Numbered from the stretch's first letter, positions 13,508 through 25,620 are shown. The stretch is DNA of 64,000 nucleotides from Callorhinus ursinus (GCF_003265705.1 NW_020312935.1:6170245-6234244); one strand, 5' to 3'. Notes: generated by a model from the sequence alone, not told the origin. Program-made: numbers and translations.

Positions 13508-13701
13508 TTTTTTTTTTTAAGATTTTATTTATTTATTTGACAGAGATAGCAAGAGCAGGAACACAAGCAGGGAGAGTAGGAGAGGGAGAAGGCAGGCCTC
13601 CCGCTGAGCAGGGAGCCCAGTGCAGGGCTTGATCCCAGGACCCTAGGATCATGACCTGAGCTGAAGGCAGATGCTTAACGACTGAGCCACCCAGGTGCCC
13701 T
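13508..13701 (-). repeat. CAN-SINE (minus cluster copy 4)
   Basis: A minus copy beginning with a T run and AAGATTTTATTTATTT and ending 'gagccacccaggtgccc'. Confidence 0.93.
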
Positions 13702-13982
13702 GCCATGAGTATATATTTTAAAATACAAACCCTCCTAAGAGTTTCTTGCTAGCGTAAAAGATGATTTGGAGCTTATTTTCTCTCGGCAGGCCACACCCCT
13801 TCTCGTGCTATGACTATTAAAGTGCTGAGGGAGAGGGCTGACAGAAGGCAGCACTGTTGTTTCCTATCCCAGGTGTCGGAACCAGACAGTAGTGTGGTTA
13901 CCTAGATAATGAATTTACATGTGTATAATTGAAGGGTACACTGTACACAGCATATGCAGCTTTTGAAGACTGTTATTTCTTT

Positions 13983-14088
13983 TTAAGATTTTTTATTTTT
14001 AAGTAATCTTTACACCCAGTGTGGGGCTCAAACTTAAAACCCTGAGATTAAGTTGCATGCTCTTCCATCTGAGCCAGCCATGTGCCCC
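13983..14088 (-). repeat. Short CAN-SINE subtype
   Basis: A minus copy with 'acacccagtgtggggctcaa' and 'gagccagccatgtgcccc' blocks. An imperfect aagactgttatttt-like duplication flanks it. Confidence 0.85.
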
Positions 14089-15096
14089 TAAGACTGTTGT
14101 TTTGTTTGTTTGTGTTTGTTTTTTGGGGATTTTTGGTACTTGTTGACAGATAATCTTGACCCTTAGGGTCTCTTTGGTGTGTTTTGATGGATGCTTTTGT
14201 AGCACGGTATTCCAAAGCATATTAGAGGATGTTCCATGTAGTTAATGTTTTCCGCAACCTGATGGTGGTTCCTGCTAGGAAATGGTTATCATCTCTGGGG
14301 GGCTTCTCTTGGAGTGGCTCTGGGAGCATGTGAGATAGAATGTTTGTCTTGTCAGGCATCCTCTGATTGTCAGGGAGAAGGGAGTGGTGGAGACATCAGT
14401 CATATTTCCTGTTCCTTTTCAGCTTTTTGCATTGATATTCCTGTGCCAGTTGCTTGTATTTTAGGGCAGTGGAAGAAAATGAACATAGTATTCCTTATCT
14501 GATGTTATTTTCAAAATTAAATCATTGTGCTTAAATGACTGTTTTGGTTCCTCCAGGCCTGGGCTTGCTTCAGTCATGGTGGTTTTTAAAAATGATCTTT
14601 GTTTCTCTTTCCTTTAATGCTTTATAGCCCTGATATACTAAGATTGTTATTCAAAAAACATTTAAATGTCTTTAAGTAATTTCTAAAGTGTTATGGAAAT
14701 ATTACCAAAATACCATGAAGTGTGAAATTTTGGGGACCTATTATCTCCTTAATACCATATAAAACCCAGTCTTGGTCCCTAAAGAGCTTAGGGTCTCAGT
14801 AGCAAGACAAAACATTGGTATCATTTAAAGAATAATCAGAAAATCCTAAAATATAAAATGAATGGCTCTTTTCAGGAGTACATACCCCATTTACATCCTG
14901 TATTTTATAACCAGCTTCTTCATTGCACATTAACCCCCCCCAAAAAAAGAATAAAGAACATGGTGTGGCAAAGACCTGAGATTAGATTATTTTAGATCCA
15001 CATTCAACAGCCAAAAGATCGTTAAATGAAACCACAGCTGAGTGTGGTCATGGCCTCGCTGGTAAGCAGTTTGCTGCATATAAGAAGGAGATGCTT

Positions 15097-15297
15097 GGGG
15101 CGCCTGGGTGGCTCAGTCGTTAAGCGTCTGCCTTCGGCTCAGGTCATGATCCCAGGGTCCTGGGATCGAGCCCTGCATGAGGCTCCCTGCTCAGTGGGGA
15201 GCCTTCTTCTCCCTCTCTCATTCCCCCTGCTTGTGTTCTCTCTTGCTGTGTCTCTCTCTGTCAAATAAATAAAATCTTTAAAAAAAAAAAAAAAAAA
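15097..15297 (+). repeat. CAN-SINE, young-looking
   Basis: A full-length plus copy with a pure A tail of about 20 nt. The duplication aaggagatgcttg is on both sides. The near-consensus body and homogeneous tail suggest a recent insertion. Confidence 0.96.
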
Positions 15298-15450
15298 GGA
15301 GATGCTTGTGAAAGGCATTGGGCATTTCCAGTCACCAGTGAACTACTTAATACTTAGTCTTTTTGGTGACCAGAGGCCATGTAACACAGAGTAGAGAATG
15401 CCAGTCAGAGTTGCTATGCTCCAGGGTGCCCTACGAATGTCCTCTATCCA

Positions 15451-15567
15451 AGGGGCGCCTGGTTTGCTTAGTTGGTGGAGCATACAACTCTTGATCTCAG
15501 TAAGTTCGAGCCCCATGTTGGGTATGGAGATTATTTAAAAGTAAAATCTTAAAAAAAAAAAAAAAAA
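15451..15567 (+). repeat. Short CAN-SINE subtype
   Basis: A plus copy with a B-box-like 'agttcgagccccatgttggg' block and a long A tail. A short atgtcct repeat is on both sides. Confidence 0.88.
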
Positions 15568-15989
15568 GGATGTCCTGTACCTGAAATCCAGAAGGAAGGT
15601 AGATAGATGGGTGACTCTCTAGAGTGTCTGTTACTGCCATAGAAATACCAGTTTTCCCAGAAGAGTACTTTTATCCATGTAGAAGGTGGAAAACACTTAG
15701 AAAACTTCAATAAATTAGGTGAGCACGTTGAAAAATGTTTATCATCATTAAAAACTCGCCCTCTTCTTTCTTGGGCCCTAGTCCAAAACCAAAGTATGTA
15801 ATACTCTTCTCTCTAGGGTTGGCTGTTTCACGTGCATCATGGCCAAATGTGCTTTACCTCAGCGATTTAAAAGTAAAGGCAGAGTCTTTGTTCACGTGCC
15901 TGCCACAGTGGAAGATCTCTGAACACTCATTGTGTTCCTGTGTCAAATCAGTCCTTGGTATTCAGCTATGGGTGTAGGAGGAAATGGAA

Positions 15990-16095
15990 ACTAAACTCCA
16001 GGGACTGAGCCTGTCTGGCTCACTGCTCTGTGCCCCAACTCCTGGCATAATGCCTGACTCATTGTGGCACTTATAAATATTGGGCAATAAATGAG
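15990..16095. repeat. Possible L2 LINE 3'-end fragment
   Basis: It carries the L2-like phrase of 'cctggcataatgcctgactc' followed by an 'ataaatattgggcaataaatg' end. Short and diverged. Confidence 0.4.
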
Positions 16096-17588
16096 AAGAG
16101 GACTATGGTGACTGCACGGTGTGCCATTAAAAGGGTTGCGGGGTGCACAGAAGGAAGTTCATGTTTGAGAGGAAAGACGAATTTGGGATGGGAGCAGCTG
16201 GTAGGTTACTCAGGTGGGGATTTCTAGTAGATACAGACATTTAGTAGAGCTAGAGCTGGAACATGTTGTTGAGTCTGGAAATTGGAAGTTAAGAATGTTT
16301 GCATGAAGGTTATGGTGAAGTTGAAGAATTAGCTAATGTTACTCTGGCAGAGAGTAGGTCCGAGGATGGAATTTTCAGAGGGATGTTAAAGCAGTCTTAG
16401 AAAAAAAATAATCTTGTTATTGCCAGATTTTCAAAAGCAATGAAGAATTAATATAGTAGGTAAATAAGTACTTTTTCCTACTGTAATCATCAGCTGAAGC
16501 TAACTTTTAGACCTAATGGCAATCTAGATACTTCTGCGGGTGCTAAATTTTTCCTTTATGACTCAATTTAGCTCACCCTTTTGTACTTTGGGTAGTTATG
16601 CCTCATTGGACAGGTCATTAGGTCTTTCATTAGTGCCCTCCAGTGTGGACACTGCAGACTAGGGCAGCGGGACAGGGAATTGGTGTCTTTGGCCAGCGCA
16701 GGGTATGCTCTCATCCTGTGGTAGCTGCCTAGCAGTTTACTACCATGTCAGCTTGTGGAGCTGAGGGAAAAGCTTTTCTTTCCTTTGTCCTGTTTGTGTT
16801 TTTGCTCTCAATGAGAGGGCAGGAATCTGTGACCATGTCGCTGAGTCAGTGTAGGCACTGTTAAAATAAACAAACAAATCACAGGAAAATGAAACCTTCT
16901 CCAGAGAGCCTCTGGATCTTTGAAACCCAGGGACCAGAACATTTATCATAACTGATTTGTAAAACTCAACACCTGCTTCTTTAGTCTGGCTTTTTCAGTG
17001 GTAACATAAATGCAGGTAAAGATGCTTTCACATCTGTCAGAAAGCAGTGCTGCTGGTGGTACCCTTCTGTTAAGTACATGGTGCAGGTACTCCCTCGGCT
17101 ATGAACATGCAGTGTCGAACTCAGGCTGCAGACCACCGCCCCACCCCAGCCCCGCTGTCCCCCTGCCTCTCCTGCCCAAGCTCTGATGATGGGGGTTGTG
17201 GTTGCCTTTCCTCTTTGCATCTGGCTTTTCTAGTCAAACATTGACCGCCTATTTGCCATACTGGCTCATTTCCAGATGTCAGGGGTTGCCAAAAGGAAGG
17301 CTGGGGAACAATTAGATGCATCGTCCTAATTAATTCTTGGTACATGACTGATGTTGAAGGCCACATAGAAAGCATTCCTGCTTATTTCCCCAACAGGTCC
17401 TGAGTTTTGCAAAACAACAATTAAACTTAAAATTGGCCTTCATGGTTTTATTTCCTTTATCATGCCCAAGAATTATACTCTCGTGTTACAGATCCCTTTG
17501 CAACTGGGTGTTAAGTCACAGTGCCCTTCTCTTAGGGTAATGTTCCATAGTATCAGTTTTGGGGCATCATTCAAAGTAGCTTATAATT

Positions 17589-17680
17589 GGGATGCCTGAC
17601 CGGCTCAGTCAGAGCATGTCTCGGGGTCGTGAGTTCAAGCCCCATGTTGAGCATAGAGCTTACGTTGAAGGGAAAAAAAA
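17589..17680 (+). repeat. Short CAN-SINE subtype
   Basis: A plus copy of about 90 bp flanked by a caaagtagcttata duplication (about 17571 and 17685). Confidence 0.88.
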
Positions 17681-17819
17681 AGAACAAAGTAGCTTATACT
17701 CTTACGATTTTTAATATTTTAAATCATTTTTGAAATATTTATTTAAAATCAGAAAGGCAAAGAAGGAATTAGGCAGGCAAAGCTGTTGCACCATCTATAT
17801 AGGCTTTAACCTGACTTCC

Positions 17820-18440
17820 TGATTCATTCATTTTCGTACTTACTCATTCATATGTTCATTCTTCAATCATTACTCAGCACCTACTCTGTGTCAGGCACTG
17901 TGTTTTGTGCTAGTGACAACACTGTGTGAGATAGGCAAGATCCTGCTATCATGACAGACACTAAATAGGTGATCCCAGTGAAGTATGATGGGCACTTTGA
18001 AAACCAAAGCCCAGGCTGCTGCGAACTGTGAGCCAAATCACTTAACACAGCCTAGGCATGGCCTCTAAAGAAGTGGTGTTTAAGTGGAGAGAAATCTTAG
18101 AAGGAGTTAGCCTGACTAAGTTAGAAAAGATTGTTCCAAGCAGAGCAAACAGCTTGGACCAAAATCTCAGAGCAAGACTGAAGGAGTTAGATTTGGTAGC
18201 TGCTAGCATGTTAAATACAGTGTAAAGGGAAAGTGGTAAGGTAGAGAGTTGGGGAAGGGTCCAACTCATACTGGGAGATGCTTTGTGAGCCTCATCAAGG
18301 AATTTGGGCTTTATCCTAGGGGCACTTAAAGTCTAGGGAAGAAAAGGTCATGACCAGGAGAAACATTAGGTGTCTGTTAAGGAACCAGAACAGCGGATGA
18401 ATTTCAGGGGCATTGAATCCAGTTGGTGAAATGTACTGAT
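17820..18440. repeat. Ancient interspersed repeat, copy A
   Basis: It contains the familiar 'cagcacctactctgtgtcag' phrase, followed by a G/A-rich stretch shared in outline with 19.02-19.78 kb. The two copies share the 'gcactgtg'-type start and a 'ggctttat' end block. I cannot name the family with confidence. Confidence 0.45.
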
Positions 18441-19019
18441 GGACTGGCTGGGGTGGGTGGGTAGGCAGGCTTCACTGCAGCCAGAGTGGTTCCTTATGAA
18501 CTTGTCACCTGAGAGAGTCCACTCTCACTTGCCTTCCCTTCACAGTTGTCCGTTGTATTTGAGCATAATCTCTTAAGTGCTGGGTCATTGCCCTCCAAGG
18601 CCCTTTACATACAGTGTGCTTCTCTGTTAGAGGGAGGAAGCTTGACTGCAAGGGGATTGAGCTAACTAGTAAGCATGAGTCATGTTACGTGGAGGAGAGT
18701 TGTTGGAGAGACAGTTCTAGGTGAGGGCGCCCTCTTAGCAGGTCAAGTTGTAGTTTAAGACTGAGAGCAGCTGCTCATTTTCCTAATCCCAAGTGGCAGG
18801 CAGAGCTATTCTGTTATCATATGATGCTTGTTTTCTTTCCTGAACCATTAAATCATTATTTTGCTCCAAACTACTTAGATTAGTGACATAAGTCATCTCT
18901 ATTATATTGGTTAACATATTGCAAGGCACTACTGAATTATATACAATTTTGATGAGTTCAGTATATATATCTTGGTTTATTAACTAACCATGCAGGAACA
19001 AGATCTGAAACATTTAATT

Positions 19020-19780
19020 TTTTCAGCAATATTTATTGAGCACCCACTATATATCAAGCCTTGTTCTAGGCCCTAGGGATACAACAGTAAATAAAACAGA
19101 CAAAAAATTCCCTGTCTTAAAGAAGCATACATTCTAGCAGGGGTGGTTGGGGGAGACAAACAATGAGGAAATAACTTGTTTCTGATACAATAACCTTTGA
19201 GTACAGGCCTGAAGAAAGTGAGGGAGAGAATAAGCCAAGTGGATAACTGTACAGAAAAGGGAACTGTAAGTGCAAAGCCCCTGAGACAGGAGCATACCTG
19301 GCATGTTTGAGATACATTCAGTACTGAACCACTGTGGCTGGAGCAGAGTGAACGAGGGGAAGAAAAACAGGACATAAGGTGAGAAAGATAAAAGAAGGGG
19401 ATGAAGACAGACTATGTAGGACCTTGTAGGTCAGTGGAAGAACATTTGGCTTTTATTCCAAGAGAGATGGGAAGCCTGTTGGAGGGCTTGGGTGAGGAGT
19501 GCCTTGCTCTGACTTACATTTTAATTGAGCCACTCTCGGTGCTATGTTGAGAATAGATTGGGGCAGGGTACAATCTGAGAGGCCGGTCAAGCAATTGCAG
19601 TAATGTAGGCAAGAGAGGGGGTTGTGACTTGAACTGAGATGGTAGCAATGGGAGTTGTGGGAAGTGCTTGGATTCAGGACGTATTTTGAAGGTAGAGAGC
19701 CAGCACAGTTTGTTAATGGATCAAATGTGAAGTATGAGCGAAAACTAAGAATCAAGGATTACTCCCAAGATTTTTAATGG
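19020..19780. repeat. Ancient interspersed repeat, copy B
   Basis: It runs from an 'atatttattgagcacccact' start through a 'caaagcccctgagacagg' block to a 'ggcttttattccaagagag' block. It parallels copy A at 17.8-18.4 kb. Such tracts often give long meaningless frames, as here on the minus strand. Confidence 0.5.
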
Positions 19781-19916
19781 AGCTGTTGGAAAATTTGTGT
19801 TACCAGTTTCTGAGATGAAGCCCTTGTGGGAAAAGCAAGTTTGGTGAGGAATGGGGGGATTCCAGGAGCTTAATTCTGGACATTTTAAGTTTGGGATGTG
19901 TATTAATATAAACATC

Positions 19917-20046
19917 TGGGACGACTGGGTGGCCCAGTCGGTTAAGTATCCAACTCTAGATCTCAGCTCGGGTCTTCATCTTGGGGTCATGAATTCAAGC
20001 CCCGCGTTGGGCTCCACATTGGGTGTAGGGCCTACTTAAAAAAATA
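19917..20046 (+). repeat. Short CAN-SINE subtype
   Basis: A plus copy with 'gaattcaagccccgcgttgg' and a short A tail. The duplication ataaacatc is at about 19907 and 20044. Confidence 0.9.
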
Positions 20047-20544
20047 AACATCCAAGTAGAAATATCAGATAGGCAGTTGTTTATACTAGTCTGAAGCTTG
20101 AGAAAGAGGACCTGGCTAAAAACTTTAGGAGTCCTCAGAAAATAGATAGTATATATATTTAAGCTGTGAGACTGAATAGGATCATTATGGTTACCACAGT
20201 CATTATCAGGAGAAATTAGCAGAGAATATTGAGAAGTAGCCAGAGAGAATAGCAGGAGAAATTTGTGTTCTAGAAGTTGAGTGTTTCTAAGAGGGTGGAA
20301 CATGCTTTATCAGATGCTGCTGCTGTCAGCATCAAAGTGCGATGAGGATGGGAATTGGCCCTTGGATTTTGCAACATTTTAATTGTATTTGACAAATATC
20401 AGGTAGCTAAAGCATTTATGACCAGTACTGTAGGGTTGTTGGCCATGGTGCCTCGAATACATAACATAAGATAGTTGTACAGTTACAGTTTGAAGTTCTG
20501 AACGTTTCGCTCTTCTACTTCTTTTGGACCCATTTTATTTTATT

Positions 20545-20650
20545 TTTTACTTTTTTTTTTTAATGTAAGCTCTATGCCCATCTTGGGGCTTGAATTCATG
20601 ACCTGAGGTCAAGAGTCGCATGCTCTACTGACTGAGCCAGCCAGGTGCCC
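20545..20650 (-). repeat. Short CAN-SINE subtype
   Basis: A minus copy ending 'gagccagccaggtgcccc'. The duplication tggaccc(a/g)ttttat is on both sides. Confidence 0.9.
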
Positions 20651-20879
20651 CTGGACCCGTTTTATACTGAAGAAATATTGTTAGGTAAGGTTTGAACACT
20701 ATTCTGGGAGAAGGTAGTGTCTGCCAATTACAAATTGGCTTTTTAATGCCATTGGACTGCTGTGCTCTTTACTGAACTACCAACGTGCCATTTTTTTTTA
20801 GTAATTCAGTCTTGGAGTTTGAGTAATGCCTTTCTCACGTGGAACTCAAAGTGCTTTACAGATGTGTTATTTAACATTT

Positions 20880-21033
20880 CTTCTTCTTTTGAGAGGGGTT
20901 GGGGGGATGGAGAGGGAGAGAGAGAGAATCTTAAGCACACTCGTGGAGCCCAACAAGGGCCTCGATCTCACAACCCTGAGATCATGACCTGAGCCGAAAT
21001 CAGGAGTCGGATGCTTAAGCCACCCAGGCGCCC
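20880..21033 (-). repeat. CAN-SINE (stacked pair, copy 1)
   Basis: A partly shortened minus copy ending 'aagccacccaggcgccc', preceded by the target aacatttctt. Confidence 0.88.
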
Positions 21034-21044
21034 AACATTTCTTT

Positions 21045-21236
21045 ATTTTTTTTAAGATTTTATTTATTTATTTGTCAGAGAGAGCACAAGCAGGGGGAGT
21101 GGCAGGCAGAGGGAGAGGGAGAAGCAGGCTCCCTGCTGAGCAAGGAGCCCGATGCGGGGCTCCATCCCAGGACCCTGGGATCATGACCTGAGCCAAAGGC
21201 AGATACTTAACCGACTGAGCCACCGAGGTGTGCCCC
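21045..21236 (-). repeat. CAN-SINE (stacked pair, copy 2)
   Basis: A minus copy of full length following the second copy of aacatttcttta. A third copy follows at about 21237. Confidence 0.93.
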
Positions 21237-21334
21237 AACATTTCTTTAAATAAGATTAATTCATATCCTGTTGAATGCTCTGAGTACCCTGTTCTTAGCC
21301 TTTATAATGTTTATCTCAAATTGTAATGACATAT

Positions 21335-21485
21335 TTATGTGATGATTTGATTGTGTTATCTCTCCTGCTACACTGTAAACTCTATGCAGGCAGAAACTAT
21401 CTGCTTTGCTCACCAACATAACCTGTGCTTTCCCAGGCCTGGCCAGTAGTAGGTAATTAAAGTAAATATTTATTAATGAATCAGT
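21335..21485. repeat. Possible L2 LINE 3'-end fragment
   Basis: It has the L2-like series 'actgtaaactctatgcaggc', then 'cctggccagtagtaggtaat', then 'aaatatttattaatgaatc'. Confidence 0.5.
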
Positions 21486-21585
21486 TTGCATAAATTACAG
21501 GTATCGTTTTTATACATGAGCACCCGAAACACAGGCTGTGATTCGCTAAGCTAATGTCACAATCTGTTTTAAAATTAGGTTGAGG

Positions 21586-21785
21586 GGGGCCCCTGGGTGG
21601 CTCAGTTGTTGGACATCTGCCTTCAGCTCAGGTTGTGATCCAGGGTCCTGGGATCGAGCCCTGCATCGGGCTCCCTGCTCCGCGGGAAGCCTGCTTCTCC
21701 CTCTTCCTCTGCCGCTCCTCCTGCTTGTGCATGCATGTGCGTGCTCTTTCTGTCTGTCAAATGAATAAATAAAATCCTTAAAAAA
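21586..21785 (+). repeat. CAN-SINE
   Basis: A plus copy flanked by aattaggtt. With the minus copy at 21868 it forms a tail-to-tail inverted pair 80 bp apart. Confidence 0.93.
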
Positions 21786-21867
21786 ATTTTTTTAATTAGG
21801 TTTAGGGCCCATTTCACTAAATAACTAGGGTCTTGGCCTCCCTCTGGCCACAGTGCTTTATTTTAGC

Positions 21868-22068
21868 TTTTTTAAAAGATTTTATTACTTTCTTTTTAGA
21901 GAGAACTAGAGAGCATTGGCAGGAGTGGCAGAGAGAGAGAGAATCTCAAGCAGACTCTATGTGGAGCTTGGAGACCTATGTGGTGCTCCATCTCACCACC
22001 CTGAGATCACGACGCAAGCCAAAATCAAGAGTTGGATGCTTAACCAACTGAGCCACCCACGTGCCCCT
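21868..22068 (-). repeat. CAN-SINE
   Basis: A diverged minus copy starting TTTAAAAGATTTTATT and ending 'gagccacccacgtgcccc'. Confidence 0.9.
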
Positions 22069-22082
22069 TAGTATATTTTATT

Positions 22083-22278
22083 TTATTATGTTTTTAATAT
22101 TTTATTTATTTCTCTGAAAGAGAGAGAGAGTGCACAAGCAGAGGGAGCAGCAGAGGGAGAGGGAGAAGCAGAGTCTCCACTGAGCAGGGAGCCCAATGCG
22201 GGGCTCCATCCCAGGATGCTGGGATCATGACCTGAGCTGAAGACAGACGCTTAATCGACTGAGCCACCCAGGTGCCTC
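22083..22278 (-). repeat. CAN-SINE
   Basis: A minus copy with a ttag(t/c)atattttat duplication at about 22069 and 22283. Confidence 0.92.
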
Positions 22279-23045
22279 CCCTTAGCATATTTTATATGAG
22301 GATAGAATTACTGGAAAAAATTCATCCACAGAAAAATCTAGCCTCTTGATACTGGCTGGCCCTTTGGAATGTCTCAAGGGTCAGAGGTCTGTGGCAGTCT
22401 GTAGAGATGGCTCAGAGGAAGGAGGGATGCCCTGAGGATGCACAGCTTGGGGTGGCTGCTTGTGCTGGGGAACTCCAGGTGTGGAGTTGGTTCTGAGACG
22501 TGGTGAGGGTGGGCACTGAGTGAAGGCTTCTCACTCTTGTGGTATGCCAAGTCTTGTTGTCCAACCTATATAGCTATAACCACAAACTTACACATCATTT
22601 CTTACTTAAAGCCATTATTAACTTTACTTGCATAAAGAAATACAGAAGAATTCCTTTTGAAACCCCCCTTCCCTAGTATGAGTTGTTTGTGAGTGGTGAG
22701 GACTTACTTCCCTAACACCTGCAGCTCAGCAGCTTGCCCAGTTTGACATTGGTTAGTGGGAATTGCTGTCTTCAGAAACCCTTAGGAAATGCTGAGACTG
22801 ACTAGATCATTAGCCTTAGCGTGAAGTTAATTCCTCAGGAAACTTACTCTCTTGGCTGCAGCCATTGTCTCTTATACTGTTGATATCTCCAAAAGTAAGC
22901 TGACGAGGTTTTTATGTTGTTTTTGAAAAAAGAGACTTTTAATTCACATAAATCCATTTTGTTTATGAATCTGAATCTTCAAGATGTGAAAACCTTGTTC
23001 TATGTTCTTAAATACAACAACTTATGGTGATTAAAAATTGAAGTT

Positions 23046-23240
23046 GGGCACCTGGGTGGCTCAGTTGTTAAGCGTCTGCCTTAGGCTCAGGTCGTGATCC
23101 CAGGATCCTGGGATCAAGCCCCGCATCGGGCTCCCTGCTCAGTGGGGAGCCTGCTTCTCCCTCTCCCACTCCCCCTGCCTGTGTTCCCTCTCTCACTGTG
23201 TCTTTCTCTGTCAAATAAATAAATAAAATCTTTAAAAAAA
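23046..23240 (+). repeat. CAN-SINE
   Basis: A plus copy beginning 'gggcacctgggtggctcag', of the 'tcccactccccctgcctgtg' subtype. It sits at the 3' edge of an antisense L1 fragment. Confidence 0.93.
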
Positions 23241-24114
23241 TTTAAGTATAATTTTCTTACAATTAATGCACAGATCTAAAGTATTCCTTTTGATGAGTTG
23301 TTACAGTTGTATCACCGTGAAAGCACAATGCAACACAGAATATGGAATATTTCCATCACTCTAGAACATTTCCTTGTGCCCCTTTCCTGTTCAGTCCTGT
23401 ACCCCCACCACCACTTCAGCCACCACCACTAACACCTTCTGACTACTATCAGTATAAATAAGGTTTGCCTGTTTCTATACTTCATATGAATGGAATCCTA
23501 TAGTACGGTGGGGTTTTTGGTCTGTATGTGTGCCTGGCATCTTTCACTCAACATATTAAGATTCACAGATGTTGCATGTATTCATAGTTCATTTTTATTG
23601 CTTTATTATATTTCATTGAATGACTATGCCATAACTTGTTTATCTGTTCACCTATTGATGAACATTTGGGTTTGTTTCCACTTTGGGGCTATGATGAATA
23701 AGGCTGCTGTGAACATTTTTTATACATTTTTGTGGACATATGTTTCTGTTTTTTTGGGTGAATATCAACAAGTGGAGTTGCTATGTCATTGGGTTAATAT
23801 ATGTTTAACTTGATATGAAACTGACAGTTTTCCAAAGTGAATGGTTATACTGTCTTACACTCCCACCTACAATGTATGACAGTTCTGTTTGCTCCATATC
23901 CTCTCCAAACTTTGGTGCTATCACTTTTTTTTTATTTTTGCCATTAGTGGGTATCTCATTGTGCTTTTGATGTGTGTGTTCCTGATGACTAATGACATGG
24001 AATGCCTTTTCATGTGCTTGTTGGCCATTCCTGTATCTTTGGTGTTGAAGAGACTATTTAAGTCTTTTAACATTTTTATTTTTTATTTTATTTTATTTTT
24101 TTATTTTATTTATT

Positions 24115-24262
24115 GGGGCACCTCGATGGCTCAGTCAGTTGAGCGCCTTCGGCTCAGGTCATGATCCCAGGCTCCTTCCTCCCTGGGGAGCCTGCTTCCC
24201 CCTCTCTGTCTGCCCCTCCCCACTGTTTGTGCTCTCTCTCTCTCTCAAAATAAATAAAATAA
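24115..24262 (+). repeat. CAN-SINE inserted in the tail of another CAN-SINE
   Basis: A plus copy starting 'ggggcacctcgatggctcag'. It is bounded on both sides by T-rich tail sequence of the minus copy at 24262-24434, so it is the younger of the two. Confidence 0.88.
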
Positions 24263-24434
24263 AAAAAGATTTTATTTATTTATTTGACAGAGTGCGTGTG
24301 CGAGAGAGAGCACAATCAGGGGGAGCGGCAGGCAGAGAGAGAGGGAGAAGCAGGCTCCCCGATGAACAAGGAGCCTGGGATCATGACCTGAGCCGAAGGC
24401 AGACGCTCAACTGACTGAGCCACCCAGGTGCCCC
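24263..24434 (-). repeat. CAN-SINE, host of the nested copy
   Basis: A minus copy ending 'gagccacccaggtgcccc'. The duplication agtcttttaacattttta at 24061-24078 and 24435-24452 encloses both SINEs. Confidence 0.92.
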
Positions 24435-24886
24435 AGTCTTTTAACATTTTTACAAGTTTGTGTTGTTCATTTTTTATTGTTTTGTAGGAGTCCTTCTGCA
24501 TACAAGTTACATACAGTATATATTTGGCAAGTATTTTTTCCTAGTCTCTGGCTTGCCTATTCATTTTGTCTAATGGTGTCTTTGAATAGAATTTTTTTTT
24601 CCATTTGAAATACAGCTTATTAATGGATTATACTTTTTGTATCCTGTTCAAGAATTCCTTACCTGACCTATGGTCTTAAAAATATGTTCTGATATGTTTT
24701 TCTAGAAGCTTTGTAGTTCTGGCTTTTGCAGTTAGGTGTTTCATCTATTTTGAGTTAATTTTTGTATAAATAGTGAGAGAAAGAGGGGTCAAGGTTCTTT
24801 GCTATATGGACATCCAGTTGTTCCAACACCGTTTCTTTAAGAGTTTCCTTTCCCCCATTCAACTAATGATTTAATACTTTAGCTGA

Positions 24887-25098
24887 GGGGCGCCTGGGTG
24901 GCTCAGTTGGCTAAGCGGCTGCCTTCAGCTCAGGTCATGATCCCAGAATCCTGGGATGGAGTCCCACATCGGGCTCCCTGCTCCCCGGAGAGTCTGCTTT
25001 TCCCTCTCCTTCTGCTGTTCCCTCTGCTTATGTCCTTCTTCTCTCTCTTTCTCTCTCTCTCTCTCTCTGTCAAATAAGTAAAATCTTAAAAAAAAAAT
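24887..25098 (+). repeat. CAN-SINE within the L1
   Basis: A plus copy with an expanded (CT)n block. The duplication aatactttagctga is on both sides. Confidence 0.95.
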
Positions 25099-25422
25099 AC
25101 TTTAGCTGAAAAACAATTGACTGCATTTGTGTGACTTGCAGGGTAAAGATAGTATTACAAGGCAGTAACTTTGTCTTTAGAAATCCCTAATGGCTCTTTT
25201 AGAAGCCTGGTGCTGAAAAATAGAAAGCATAATTTGTAATTTTAAAAAAGAATAGTTACAGAGCAAACTATTATAGATACATTTTTAAATAGCTTGGCTA
25301 GAACCACCCACACTCTATCCATCTGCAAGCTTCTGAAGAGCTGGATGCTTCTAATAGGATCAGGGAGACAATCTCAGAACAAGTAATGACACTTGAAAAA
25401 AACTGCAGCTAATCAAAAGAAT

Positions 25423-25620
25423 TCTTTTTTTTTTTAAGATTTTATTTATTTATTTGAGAGAGAGAGAATGAGAGATAGAGAGCACAAGAGGGAGGAAGGT
25501 CAGAGGGAGAAGCAGACTCCCCACTGAGCAGGGAGCCTGATGTGGGACTCGATCCCAGGACTCCAGGATCATAACCTGTGCCAAAGGCAGTCGCCCAACC
25601 AATGAGCCACCCAGGCGCCC
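25423..25620 (-). repeat. CAN-SINE
   Basis: A minus copy with a perfect taatcaaaagaattctt duplication at about 25410 and 25621. Confidence 0.96.

Larger units (their letters stand above)
23250..25140 (-). repeat. Old L1 LINE (L1M type), ORF2 end and 3' UTR, antisense
   Basis: Read on the minus strand it runs from the end of ORF2 (right) to the 3' UTR (left). Typical antisense landmarks are 'tttatctgttcacctattga', 'gctgctgtgaacattt', 'tcatgtgcttgttggcc' and 'gttgttccaacaccgtttc'. It is interrupted by the SINE composite at 24.06-24.45 kb and the SINE at 24.89 kb. Many indels; no functional protein. Confidence 0.85.

Noticed and set aside
13435..13632. An open frame through the (TG)n tract encoding a Cys-Val repeat
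   Set aside because: It is a microsatellite read in frame and continues into SINE sequence; no coding evidence.
9431..13701. CRISPR-like or satellite array, because similar about 190-bp units recur
   Set aside because: The units are dispersed SINE copies in both orientations with separate target duplications, in a mammalian intron.
19073..19755. Overlapping minus-strand frames of about 100 codons in 19.07-19.75 kb
   Set aside because: They fall within an ancient interspersed repeat that produces such frames at many genomic places.
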